A stretch of DNA of 64,000 bases, from contig OX419761.1 in the NCBI GenBank assembly GCA_948567375.1, forward strand, positions 41,888,243 to 41,952,242, read 5' to 3'. A program made the position numbers and the translations under genes. Positions within the stretch are counted from its first letter, which is position 1. Each line of letters begins with the position of its first letter. Under the pieces are notes generated by a model, which was given only the letters and a program-made list of their open reading frames with translations, ran no database searches and had not been told where the DNA came from. Positions 36,254-47,587 of this stretch are shown in pieces. The DNA comes from Lunularia cruciata. Taxonomy: Eukaryota > Streptophyta > Marchantiopsida > Lunulariales > Lunulariaceae.

Positions 36254-37530
36254 ATAACCTAGAGAGAGCAAATGGATGTTACTATTGCATTTCTACATGG
36301 AGAATTGGCAGAAGTGATTTAAATGCATCAGCCAAAGGGTTTTGTGGTATCAAAGGAGAACCTAGTATGTAGGTTACAAAAATCATTATATAGATTGAAA
36401 TAGAGACGAAGGTTATGATATAAGAAGTTTGATGCTTTTATGTTAAAGCAAGGCTATAACCACAACAAGTCAGATTGCTATGTATACATCAAGAAGGTGT
36501 ATGGGACTAGCAATTTTGATTTGATTATCCTAGTACTATTTGTGGATGATATGCTGATTGCTATGGAGGATAGAATAGAGGTGGAGAAATTAAAAGTACA
36601 ATTATGGATGGAGTTTGAGATGAAGGAATTTTGCCCTTCCAAGAAGGTAATTAAGAAGGTAACTAGAATTAAAGCAACTTTGGGAAAACTTTGTATTTCA
36701 CAAAGGTACTTGGAAAAGGTATTCATACACTTTTGCATGGAGAACACCAAACCTGCAAGCATTCCAAAATTAAATCATTTCAGGCTTTCCATAAGTAAAT
36801 CATTTCAGGATGTAGTTGGAGCAGTGTGCATCAAACAAGGAAGAATTAAGATTGATGTACAATATTCCTTATACTATTGATGTAGGGAGTTTAATGTATG
36901 TGGTGGTCTATACTAGACTTGATATATCATAAGTAATGAGCATAGTGAGCAAATATAGGTCATATCCAAGGAAGGAACATTGAGAAGTAGTGAAGTGGAT
37001 ATTTTGCTACTTGCAAGGTCCAATAGATATTGGCATTATATTTGATATGGAGTAGGACCAAGGAGAGATTACAAGGTATGTGGACTTTGATTTTGCTGGA
37101 GATTTAGACAAGAGGAGGTCCACAACCAAATTTGAGTTTATACTTGCGAGGATGTTCCTTGAGTTGGAAGCCTACTCTTTAACCAACTACTTCTCTTTGA
37201 ATTACAGAGGCAGAGTATATGGTGACACCAGAGGCAGCTAAAGAAGTTGTATGGCTACAAAGGTTAGTCAAGGATGTTGGACTTCTAGAAATGAAGTCCA
37301 AGCCTTAGTGTGATAGTTGAGGTGCTATTCACTTGGCCAAGAATCAAGTGTTTCATTTTAGAACCAAGCATATCTACATGAGGCACCATTTTATAAAGGA
37401 AGTTGTGACAAATGGAGAACTCAATATGCAAAAGATTGGCACAAAAGTGAATGCAATTGATATGCTGACAAAGCTTGTCCCAAATGAGAAGTTCAAGTTA
37501 TGTAAATTTTTTCTCAATGTATTATGTTGA
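36254..37530 (+). pseudogene. Copia A reverse transcriptase to RNase H
   Basis: Resumes copia A with LEQMDVTIAFLHGEL-like residues (one extra small duplication, GAGAGAG), then LVCRLQKSLYRLK followed by TAG where the family has Gln. The catalytic motif FVDDMLIAM lies near 36540. RNase H residues ITEAEYM and FRTKHIYMRHHFIKE occur near 37205 and 37355, and the frame ends at 37530. Many stops; inactive. Confidence 0.82.
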
Positions 37531-37612
37531 TGTTGCCAACGCTGATTGAAATTATATTATTGAACACATAGAAGTTTTTTTGGCTAGATAGAATACAAGC
37601 AAAGGTGGAGAT

Positions 37613-37954
37613 TGTTTAATATGTCTTGATAGAACATCAAGAGATGAACTGTAAAAGACTATAACTAGATTCGTTGGTAAATGATCTATTGTAAGCATAT
37701 CTTCTAGATAGCGGTGGAGACAACTAGGATTTTGAATTTAACTTAGATCTTTGTGAGAACCTAAGATAGGACAATCAAGAATGATGTACATGATCTAGGA
37801 AGACATATCTTCTAGATTGCAGTTGAAACAACTAGGATTTTGAGTTCATGGGAAACTGAGATAGGACAATCAAAAAGCAACCCACTAGAAAAGACTATGA
37901 AGAACTCATTAAATTTTACTCATTTGTTGTCTAGAGTTTTTTTCAGCAAGTATC
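37613..37954 (+). repeat. Copia A 3' LTR, first part
   Basis: Begins TGTTTAATATG after the purine-rich AAAGGTGGAGAT. An internal block of about 75 bp (ATATCTTCTAGAT...CTAGGATTTTGA) is present twice here (near 37695 and 37805) but once in the 5' LTR. It breaks off at TTTTTTTCAGCAAGTATC, where the non-LTR element begins; the rest of the LTR is at 47797-48008. Confidence 0.78.
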
Positions 37955-38240
37955 AAGAAGGAAGGATGACTGCGTAGAAAAAATGAAGGATAGGAAGACC
38001 CCAACAAGCCGTACAAGGGAGAGATGAAAAAGGTAAATGGGGCTAAGCCCCAATAGAGTCTATATGAGCAATCTGCCCCACTACATCTAAGATATCTGAG
38101 CTATGCAAGTTGTGTGGTTTACAAACAACAAGAGTATCCGAAGAAGCATCACCTAGTATGATTTCTCTCCTATGGATTGCACTAGCCACTATCCTCTGTA
38201 GAGCAATAGACACACACTGTCTAAAATATGCTACAAAGTA

Positions 38241-38265
38241 TGAGAGTGAGAGTGAGAGTGAGAGT
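38241..38265. repeat. GTGAGA microsatellite
   Basis: Four copies of GAGAGT/GTGAGA in the 3' coding part of the non-LTR element. Confidence 0.85.
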
Positions 38266-39234
38266 GGTAACCCCCTGGCGCCTAACATGATAAGCTCTTG
38301 TGCACTCCATGTCAAATGTGTCAAACACCATGTCCATTGCTCCATATAACTCCAAGACTAGAGGAACAAAGAAGTGACCCTGCTGCATGCCCTTATACTT
38401 AGAGACCTTGCAACTTGTTGTTGCGATTGCCGCCCATCCAAGAAGATGGGTAATCACTCCCTCCAAAATTGTATCCCACATAGGGTCTATAGCCACAACA
38501 TCCGCTACTATCACCTGATCATCTCAGATCAAGTATAAGTATGCCTTGACATATGTTGTCTACAAAGCATATGAATGCTCCATCCAAGCCAAGTATCTAC
38601 TCTCTCATGCCATAGCAAACACTATGTCCTTAATAGCATCATGGGTAGCTATCTTCTACCCTCCAAAAGGACACCGTGTCAAATGGACCACTATTATATC
38701 TAGTGTAGAACCACACTCACAAGTGAGGAATGAAGATGCAGATGGGTGGACCAAACCTAGGCAAAACCTCATCATTGTAGAGAAAGTAGCTGGTGCAAAT
38801 TGGAATGCCCTAATGCATGGTCGAGCTAGGATCCAAGAGCTTGCACCCTTGCCGGAGCAAGAGCAAAGACATGCTCTAGTAGCTTGAGGAATGGATGCAT
38901 CAACTAAGAGAGAATGTACCGTATGCTCACATTGTCACTCCATCAAGGAAGACTTTAAACCTCTAGTCCAATCAAACAATAGTGAAGCAAAAGATGGAAT
39001 GTCCTCTTGTGCCCATGGGGATAGACTATCTCTTGTCTACCGCAATAACATCTAGAGAGAAAAAGATCCCCCTTCCACCTCTATCACATAAGTCTCCAAG
39101 ACCAGCCTATCAACAAGCATAAAATAAGAAGAAAGTAGGGGTGTTGAGAGAGCACAACTACCCAAAAATGTTGTAGGTGCAGTCTTCTCCATAGATAGCA
39201 AGCCAACCCCTCCACACAAGATCAGTAGAGCCAT

Positions 39235-40083
39235 CTATCTACATGCCAAATCCCTTGTCACACACTCAAATGTCCCTGGTCCAATAATATCACCAAAGAC
39301 TCCCATAATCCTCCTATCAAATACTCTCAAACATGATAGGAAGGATGAGGAGGGATGAACTATACAAATGAGATAAGATGGTCGACAAGCAATACTAGAG
39401 GAGAGTATACCAAATGCCACCTGCGGATCTCCTAGTAGTGGAAGGTCACCCACATGGAGAACATCCTCTACAAGGGCAGTGTCTAAGAAGTGTGTGACAA
39501 AATCCTCATATCCTACTTGTACTCCAAGAACACGTAGTCCATATGTAGATATGATGCACCCCTCTAGAAGCTCAAGGTGGGGAGGAATACCTAAAGTGGA
39601 CCATGCCCTACACTTTGATACCTTGACTCTCAAGCCTATTAGATGTTTCTTGGTAGTCAAGTGGTCAAAGGCTTGCCTAATCTGATCTACAAGGCCCACG
39701 ATGTGTGTATCCTCTGCCAAGGAGGGAAATACACAACTTGGCATGGCCAAAGTAGTAGATAAGAGAGCTCTAAAGTGAGCCATAGCAAATAAGGGTCCCC
39801 CTAAAGGATCTCCCTAAATTGTACCAACAATTGACTCCAAGGCAGTGACTCCTTCTTGTGAACCACCGTGTTGGTAGTAAAGGGAAGCCAGAGAGCCATA
39901 AAAAGATCGCACAAAAGGAATAAAATTTGCCAAGGATCCACCAACCTCCCTAAGCTCTCTAAAGATGGATGCCCATGAGATGCTATTAAAATCATTCTCA
40001 ACATCCACTTGTTGGATGACCCACTTTGGATTGATATCTAGGAGTGCACTAATGCCTAGAGATATAGCCTCACATCCTCCAAG
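39235..40083 (-). pseudogene. Non-LTR reverse transcriptase, core (broken)
   Basis: Minus strand. GGCEAISLGISALLDINPKW, VIQQVDVENDFNSISW (palm start), FVRSFYGSLASLYYQHGG, then a TAG at the position expected to be Gln, GDPLGGPLFAMAHFRAL, FPSLAEDTHIVG, KKHLIGLRVKVSKCRAW and LRVLGVQVG. The order fits a non-LTR reverse transcriptase. The catalytic ADDT is AEDT, so one Asp is replaced by Glu. The open stretch at 39783-39235 is 182 codons. Upstream coding sequence continues at 44494 after element III. Inactive. Confidence 0.8.
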
Positions 40084-40520
40084 TGTAGTGTGACAACTCG
40101 ACAAATATGACGTTTGTGGTAATTGGGTAAGTAAAGTTCATTCTCATAGAGATATGATTCAGAATTGATCAAAAACAAAGTCAAATGACACAAATGACAC
40201 AAATGTGGTTCTTCTTGATTTCTTTTTTAGTCTCTTGGGTAGAAATCACAGCTAAAAGAGAGTAACAAGCACTGACTTGTAGTCTCATCACACAAAATTG
40301 TCACACTTAATCACAATTCCATCAAATCTTTCCAAACAATCTTGATTGTGATGATTCAATCTCTCCCAAAAAGCACTTCATCGCAAAATGACTTCGCCTC
40401 ACAAATTGTGTTCCACTCCTCTACAAAGGTACAACTTCCTTGATCAAAATTACTTCACATCAACACTACATTGCACTCACAACTGCAATATACTACCAAC
40501 ACTACAATTCCTCTTAGATC

Positions 40521-41212
40521 TGTAACACCCATTTGTGCATGTGTGTGGTATTGTGATATTTAGCTTGGTATTACAAGTACTTGAGAGATATTATTTATAT
40601 AGAGATAAAGGATGGTTCTACATTAGTCATGATTAGCTAAAGTTAGTCATAGCTAAGATAGAGGGTACCTTACTTTAGAGGAAGTGGGAAAGATGAACAC
40701 CACTATTTTGGATTCTAGTGTGTTGACTTGGTATTATTCCTAGGTGTTTGGCTTTGAGGAAGGAGTTGAGAACTCTTGGGCCCGCAAGCCTTTTTGTTTT
40801 GGATTCTTCTATAGTCCAAGGATAGCCCATGTGAAGGAATCCTTGACTTAGTGGTTGGGTCAAGATAAGACCATATGCTTAGGAGAATATGCCCATGTGA
40901 ATGGATATTCCTTTCTACTTTTTGACTTTACTTGACTTTTAGCCTAGTAACTTGAGTTACTCCAGTAATTAGTAACTTTGGTATGTAACTATTTCACAAG
41001 TATATAAACAAGGGGTAAGGAGGTACTCAACATCCTTTCATTTGCAACTATCTCTCTCTCATTGAGTTCTCTTGTGAGAAATGTCTTGAGTCTTGGAGTG
41101 TTAGCCTTGGAGGAGTATGATTGAGTTGGGGTTCCTTGCCTTCTTAGTCTATGGTACGCTACCATAATAGCCATCAGAGGTTCATCTTGAGTGAGAGACA
41201 GGCCGGCTCACA
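40521..41212 (+). repeat. Detached (solo) LTR, family G, copy 1
   Basis: Begins TGTAACACCC, ends CGGCTCACA, with a TATA motif TATATAAA near 41000. Highly similar, in reverse orientation, to 58536-59214. AGATC stands directly before it and AGATCT overlaps its last base, consistent with a 5-bp duplication. The flanks belong to coiled-coil element III and no internal retroelement sequence adjoins it. Confidence 0.8.
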
Positions 41213-41499
41213 GATCTATCAAGGTATTGCTCCGATTGCACTTCATTTAGGATCAAACACACAGAATAAAGATCAAGGTTACAAAATCCAACATCCAACA
41301 AACACACTAACTTGCACTTCAGAATTCTCCAAACACTCACAAACACAACCACAGAGTTGATACTTGGAATTAAGCTCAAGCGACGAGCATTGCTTCACAA
41401 CACTTTGCTTTGTCTATTCTCAGGAATAATGAATACTAAATAACAACATATTGCAAAGGCCTCCTTTAAATAGTCAGATCACTTAAGCAATTATCTAAC

Positions 41500-44178
41500 T
41501 CCCTAAATTGCTTTCTACCCCTTCTTCGGCTTCCAAACCCAAAGTAACTTCACATACTACTCTATCCTCAGGTTTACCAACTACTAATTCTTCTACTAAT
41601 TCTAACACCTCTTCCCCCTGATCTACAATTCCCGTCATGGCCAATCTACATACATCTTCTTCTTGCAACCCATCTTTCTCTAATATCACCAATGGCAACT
41701 CTGAAGATATTTGTACTCCTACTTCCTCTACATCTGGTTTGATTCTTACATCCTTCCAAAGTTTATCTACTTCTAACTTAACTAAATCTAATCAAATCAT
41801 GATATTATCTTCCACTTCCAATATCTTCTTATTTACACGAGTTCTCCAACTAATCAATAACACATTCAAATCCTTATCTTTTGCATTTCTTCTCCTTGTC
41901 TCCTGCACCAACAATCTTAACTTGTGCAATCTCATTTCTTTAACTTCTATATTGGCTTCAGTACTCAACATTGCATTTATCTTCACTACTATCTCCTTCA
42001 ATAGCTCAAGCCTCATCCTTCTCTCATGTTCCTTATCCGCCTGCCAATCTTCTTGGTACATTGCCAACTCTACCTCAAACTCAGCATTCACATTCTCCTT
42101 CTCTTTCTCCTTCTGCACTATCTTCTCTTTCGGATTATAAAGTAGTTCATGCAATCTTTCTTCTTCTCTATACCGCACTGTTAACTTTCTTTGCCAGAGT
42201 TGCTTCTTCTCTTCTACACTTTGCATCACTCTATCAAGTTTTTTCTCCTTCTTTGCTACCTTTGCCATAGCATGGATGACTTCTATTCAAGAATCAGCAA
42301 ATTGTTGCTTCAAGATTTTGTACTCAGCTATCTGTCTTTCCCTGGCTATGACCATTTTTTTTATTATTCTATCTTTACTCACCACTTCTCTCTTTAAATG
42401 TTCAATTAACTGATTTTGTACTACTGCGTCTACTCACAGTATCTTCTTTTGCTCCTCTCCTCGAGAGCAAAAGGAACAACTCCAAGTTTTTGACATCCAA
42501 CCACTCCAACACCTGCAAAGCAGTTTTTACCTCAGGATACTCTGACTACAATTCTTTCTTCTTCCTCTCCATCTTCATCAGCAATGGGCAGACAATATCC
42601 CTTAGATACTCCAGTCTGGTTCCCTACTCTTGCGGGACTTTCTCCTTCTTTGCCTCTTCTTTGCCTAACACTCTTTTTCTCAATCGGAGTTGTCTGATTG
42701 GAATTGATTTCTTGCTCCCCAAACTCTCACTTACCATTTCTCTCCTTCAACTTGGCTCCGCCTCATGCATCTTGCTTCTTCTTTATCTGATACCTCTCTG
42801 AATGATAACCTTCTTCTCCAATTTCTCTGGAACTTCCTCTTCTTCTTTTTGGTTATCTTTGTCTGCCATCTCCAACTTTCCCTCTTCTCCCTCTGGTACC
42901 GGCCGCATCTCCACTCCATCCTCACTCTTGCTACTTGCTTCACAATTCTGCAACGTGAGTTTGGGTTCTTCTCTCTCCAAGTCTTTTGACTTGTACTCGG
43001 CCTCACCTTCTGATTCTTCTTCCGACAATGCTATTGCCACAATGTCTTTCTTTGGGTTTACTTTCCTGGTCTTTGGTGGTCTTGTAGCCACCACTTCTTC
43101 TTTGGGTAAACTTCTCTTCTTTGACTTAGGAGCAGTCACCGCCAATCTCACACTCTGCCCTATCTGTGCATAGTACTCATCACTGCTTCTAATTTGAAGA
43201 ATATATCGTTGCTCGTTTGCATCAACATCTCTCTTCAAGTTGGGATGGAAGTGTGACACCATCTTGTGTCACTCCGCCTCATTCAGTAGATTCAATCCCA
43301 AGCAAAAATGGGCTTCAAATGGCACAATGTAGTGAAGAGGTGTCTTATCCCATAAATTCCACACCATCTATCTCGTGCGCTAATGAAAGCACTTTGCCCA
43401 ATTGATGGGTTCCCTTGCAAACATCTTATGGATAAACACCGCTTGGTGCTTCATCACATAAGTGGTTTTCTCCTGCTTGAAGATGGCCATCATTACTCCT
43501 ATGATGCCTCTCCTCACAAGGTCCTTATAACTCTCGACCTTATATTTATTCTTTGTTCATTTAGAAGAAAAGGCATCTCTTACGTCTTGGGTTTCTTTAG
43601 CTACCTCTCCTCTTCCCAAGAATGTGGCCCCTTGCTCCTCACCCGCCTCTCTTCCAAGTACTAACCTCCAATCCAACTTCTATCCATCGAGCTAGATTTC
43701 CTCTCTTATCTTTTGCTTGGGGTCCATCCAGACATTTATTCTCTATTATCTTGGTCATGAAAGCTAGAAAGCTAAGGTTCTAGTTCCTTGCCAAAAATGT
43801 GATCCAAAGCTTGCTCAAGACTTTGATCCTAGCAATCACATCTAACCTCCGAATTGCATGATTTCTCACTACAAATTCCAAATTCTTCATTCCACCTCCC
43901 ATCTTACTCTCCTCCACTTTGGGTTGGTGACAACTCTTCCGCCCAATTCCCAGACTGACAATCTTGACTTCCTCTTGATGCACAAATGCATTCCTTACTA
44001 CAATCCCTTTTCCACGATCTCCCTCAAGATGACTTCTTAATGGCGATGGGAAATTACTTGTCATTCTTCCTCTCTTTGTCTCAATCCCAAATTGTATAGT
44101 GTTGTGTCTCCTCAGTTTCTCTTCACTTTGAGCTTCTACCAAGAAATCACACCTTTTGCATGCTCTTATCAATGTCAA
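41500..44178 (-). pseudogene. Coiled-coil protein of element III
   Basis: Best-preserved copy. Minus strand from an ATG at 44178: an opening 132-codon stretch, a TAG near 43780, then a frame with KDLVRRGIIGVMMAIFKQEK and QAVFIHKMFAREPINWAKCF (about 43540-43400, two in-frame stops after this). From 43262 a 159-codon stretch has a basic/acidic linker (KSKKRSLPKEEVV, EEESEGEAEYKSKD). Further frames end in a 158-codon Lys/Glu/Arg-rich coiled coil at 42268-41792 (KVAKKEKKLDRVMQSVEEKK, RLELLKEIVVKINAM). Low hydrophobicity, no membrane segment, no enzyme motif. It resembles a filament- or capsid-like protein, but that is inference. Confidence 0.65.
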
Positions 44179-44493
44179 TTTTCCCCACTCATAGGACAGC
44201 CATTTTTGTGTGTGGTACCTTCTTGAATGTCCAATCCCAAAGGAAATTTGTTACTATTCTTGCCTCAGGTTGAGTACCCCAAGACAAAGTTTCCTTACAT
44301 CAGGTTGATTGTTGACAGGACCAATCCGAGTACTTCATTTTTTGACACAAAGTCACTTTACTTTGGGTTAAAACCCAAAGAAACTATTCTTTGTCTTCCA
44401 ATGCCATATAGGTACAATACAACTTTGTCTGTACACTTCTTCTTCAAAATAAGATGAAACTTAAAAAAACAAAAATGTGGGTACTACATGTAG

Positions 44494-44963
44494 CTACTCC
44501 AAATTGATGTGGATTGAGGTGCTATCAAAAGTGAGAATGATGCTAAAGGAAAATGCTATGATGACCAAATGCAAAAAGATCTCTCCAATAGCAATCAATC
44601 TAATGCACTCCCTAACATTCTCCATCATAAGAAGTCAAATAGCACCTAACACCCAACTAACAAATATAGGAATATCTCCTCTCGCTATTGTTGCAACCAC
44701 CTAAAACAACTTGATAAAACCACTAGGAGGATCATCTGCCTGAAAGCAATCTCTAAGGTGCTCATAAACCATCCCTAACAAGCCTCCTAAGGAAAGGCAA
44801 GGGGTAGTGCACAATGCTTGTGCAAAAAGTGACCTATCAAGACATAAAGGTTGCTCAGATTGATAATCTAAGACCTCTAGTGGTAGTCCCTCTACTACTA
44901 TAGGATGCAATGAGCATATGGAAGAGATAGTCTCATCAGTATGACTTGCCATAGACAAAGGAT
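44494..44963 (-). pseudogene. Non-LTR reverse transcriptase, N-terminal part
   Basis: Minus strand: LPLEVLDYQSEQPLCLDRSL, DCFQADDPPSG, then VVATIARGDIPIFVSWVLGA, ECIRLIAIGEIFLHLV and NPHQFGVATC next to the insertion of element III. The RPIAVGE-like and PHQFGVAT blocks are the usual lead-in to the palm domain in this family. The left of this feature joins 40083 once element III is removed. Confidence 0.7.
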
Positions 44964-45380
44964 GTAGTTGTAAAAGACCGAGACCGAGGAGAAAAATAGG
45001 AGAATGGAAATTCACATTTGGACACTTGAATGAGTGAAAACTTCAAATGCCTAGCATGAGCTTTGGCTCTTGTATTTATAGGGGGCATACAAGGCCCTTG
45101 AGAAGCTTCTCAAGAAGCTTTCTTGAGCCGCTTTCTTGGAGTGCAAGCCAAGTTAATTGAGAAGCTTCTAAAGAAACTTCCTTTTAGAAACAGTTTACTT
45201 GGCATGCAAGCTAAGCTAATTGGAAGCTTCTAGAAATTATCTACTTGGAATGCAAGCTAAGCTAGTCGGGAAGCATCCCAAGAAGCTTCCTAGATACTTT
45301 TGGAATATTCTAGACTAATTTGTCTTACTTGCTACTTTGTTAGCCCTACTAACTTTGTCGTTAAACTCTATATTGTTATA
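44964..45380 (-). repeat. Chromovirus F1 3' LTR with heat-shock-element-like repeats
   Basis: Plus-strand right end TTGTTATA (TTGTTACA in F2), next to the purine-rich lead of the element. The left limit at TGTAGTTG is my best guess. On the minus strand a TATA box CTATAAATA lies at 45081-45073. Upstream of it, 45102-45310, tandem units of about 50-60 bp each carry GAAnnTTC pairs: GAAGCTTC at 45102, 45161, 45223 and 45282, GAAACTTC at 45173, GAATATTC at 45303. The unit at 45223-45235 is a full three-block GAAGCTTCTAGAA. Confidence 0.7.
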
Positions 45381-47587
45381 TTCCCTCACCGCTAGTTGGT
45401 GACGTCCTCATCGCCAATGAAGCTTTAAACTCTTGGATGGCCAATTGTGCATTTTGGAGATGAGAAAGGGGTTCCTATGTGGCATCATGAAGGGGATACC
45501 CTTTCCAAAGGACCTTGTACTTCGTATGTTGTCGATAGCCTCGTTGAATATGGCGATGCGCAAGGATACAATCAACTTTGTATTCCTCATGATCATTGAT
45601 AGGGACAAGAGGAGGGGGAGGTTGGACTTGAGAAGAAAAAAGAAGAGAGGTTAGGAACAAAGGGTTTCAACTTGGAAACATGAAAGACAAGATGGATGTG
45701 CATATGACAAGGCAAGGCAAGTCGATAAGCAACACGAGAGACAATTTGGGTGATATCAAAGGGTCATATCCAATTAGCGGCAAGTTTATGAACTTGGGTA
45801 TCAAGTGGGAGAGGGAGGTTATTGGATGAGAGCATGACCTTATCACCAACTTGAAAGTTGAGATTGTTGCGATGATGATCCGCATATTGTTTCTGCCAAT
45901 TTTGAGCAATAAGGAGATGAGATTTGGCTTGTTGGAGGGATTGGTAGATGGTGGTCAAGAAAGTGGAAGTATGAGGGACATGAGACGGGGGAGGATCAAG
46001 AAAGGAATCTGGAACAAGTGGGTCTTGGCCAAAATTGAGAAAGAAAGGAGAGAATCTAGTGCTTACCTGTTTAGAATTATTGTATGCAAACTCCGTAGTT
46101 GCAAGACATTCATCCCAATTGGTATGGTGAATGTTGACAAAGGCATAAAGCATATCTTCCAAGGTGCAATTTGCACATTCAGTTTGTCCATCAATTAAGG
46201 ATGAAAGGCTATGGACAAAGAAAGCTTGGTGCCAAATATTTAGAAGAGTGCTTGCCAAACTTTCCAGTGAAACGAGGATCACAGTCGGAGATGAGTACAC
46301 ACGGTATCCAAATGATGCTTGAATACATTGTTGAAGTAGAGTTGTGCCAAGGTTGGAGCATCCATAGTATCACAGTTGGTGCTAAATGGATTTGTTTACT
46401 AAGCTTATCTACAAACACCACAATTGTTGTATGACCTTGCTTTGTCTTGGGCAAGGAAGTGATGAGATCTAAGCTCACATGTTCCCAATGAGTAGTTGGA
46501 ATTAGGAGTGGCTGAAGGAGTCCACTTAGCTTCTGGTTACTAGTCTTGTTGCGTTGACAACTCTGACAAGATCAGACAAACTCCCAAACATCTTGTGCCA
46601 TGTTCGGCCACCACCATTGGCGTTGGAGGGTACCCAAGGTCTTGTCCACACTGACCAACTATTTGTAAATCATGGGCTTCTTGAAGGCGCACAAGTCAAA
46701 GATCACCTTTGGTTGGAACATAGATCCGGTCCTCATGGAGAAGGCCTTCCTTGAAGGAGAAGGTGTTGTACTCCTTGTCGCATGTTGTTAGACAATCATA
46801 TACCATTTGGAATAAAGCATCTTGTTGTAGAATTGATTGAAACTTGTTACAGACTTTGGAGTCAATTGACACCGTTGTAATTACCGCCATAATGAGAGGA
46901 AGAGACTTCAAATCAGGTCGTTGTGATAGAGCATTAGGGATGACATGGAACCGACATGGTTTGTACTCAAGTTTGATGTCAAACAATATGAATTACTCCT
47001 TCCATTGATGATAGCGAGTCTTGATGTGTTCCAAATGTAAGGTCTACAACAATGGTTTGTGATCAGTTCGCATGATCATTTGTTTCCCCAAGAGATAATG
47101 TCTCCATACATTGGTGGCATATACTATTGCAAGTTGTTCTTGATCTCGAGCAGAGTAATTTCTTCCAATTGTATTTAGTCGGCGAGACACAAAGGCAATG
47201 GAATGTAATTCATTTGGGAATTCTTGTTACAATATGGCTCCAATTGCAAAGTTAGAAGTATCAAAATCAACCACACAAGATAATTGAGTATCATACGGAC
47301 TAAGAATGGGTCTTGAAGATACCATATGTTTCAACTTCTAGAATGTTTATTCATGTTTGGTGGTCCACTAGAAACTTGAATCCTTCCCCGAAAGGTTAGT
47401 GAATGGTGCATCCACATGAGTATAATAGTGGATGAACCGTCTGAAAAAACTAGTCAATCCACTAAATATGTAATTTCTTTAGCATCCTTCGAAGTAACCC
47501 AATTAATAATGACTTTGATTTTCTCATTTTTTAATCTTGATCTCGTTCCATGAAATCTTGTGACCCAAGAAAATAACCTCATTCTGT
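45381..47587 (-). pseudogene. Chromovirus F1 pol, truncated (Ty3/gypsy)
   Basis: Minus strand, high to low: partial reverse transcriptase (from about 47587), RNase H end (MFDIKLEYKPCRFHVIPNAL, about 46986), integrase core (TSLPKTKQGHTTIVVFVDKL near 46460; LIDGQTECANCTLEDMLYAF near 46190), integrase C-terminal DKVMLSSNNLPLP near 45840, and a chromodomain (EEYKVDCILAHRHIQRGYRQ, VLWKGYPLHDAT, 45590-45475). The chromodomain places it among chromoviruses, which target methylated chromatin. The 5' half (gag, protease, most of reverse transcriptase) is missing; the break is at about 47587. Confidence 0.85.

Larger units (their letters stand above)
40089..44488 (-). mobile_element. Coiled-coil element III (nested in the non-LTR element)
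   Basis: Plus-strand left end TGTGACAACTCG, right end GGTACTACA, flanked by TGTAG at 40084-40088 and 44489-44493; removal rejoins the non-LTR frame (PHQFGVAT then LGGCEAIS). Own length is about 3.7 kb once the nested LTR at 40521-41212 is subtracted. The gene is on the minus strand. The ends fit a TG...CA element in either orientation (minus: TGTAGTACC...TTGTCACA). No LTR pair, primer site, polypurine tract or pol domain is found. Left-end sequence is related to that of element II. Confidence 0.75.
37955..44963 (-). mobile_element. Non-LTR (LINE-like) retrotransposon, copy 1
   Basis: Minus-strand element lying in the copia A 3' LTR and itself interrupted by coiled-coil element III (40089-44488). 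The 3' end at 37955-38045 matches the remnant at 15697-15800. Upstream come the conserved C-terminal block HFFVPLVLELYGAMD (near 38370), the reverse transcriptase (39235-40083), and after element III its N-terminal part (44494-44963). The 5' end is obscured by chromovirus F1. Confidence 0.75.

Noticed and set aside
38546-38887. Plus-strand 113-codon frame
   Set aside because: It is antisense to the C-terminal coding region of the non-LTR element.
40521-41212. Family G LTR as the end of coiled-coil element III
   Set aside because: It lies 430 bp inside the element with its own flanking AGATC, and a second copy occurs in an unrelated place at 58536.
42765-43173. Plus-strand open frames across 42765-43173 and 41637-42140
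   Set aside because: They are the complement of Lys/Glu-rich coiled-coil coding sequence, which naturally yields Ser/Phe/Leu-rich frames on the other strand.
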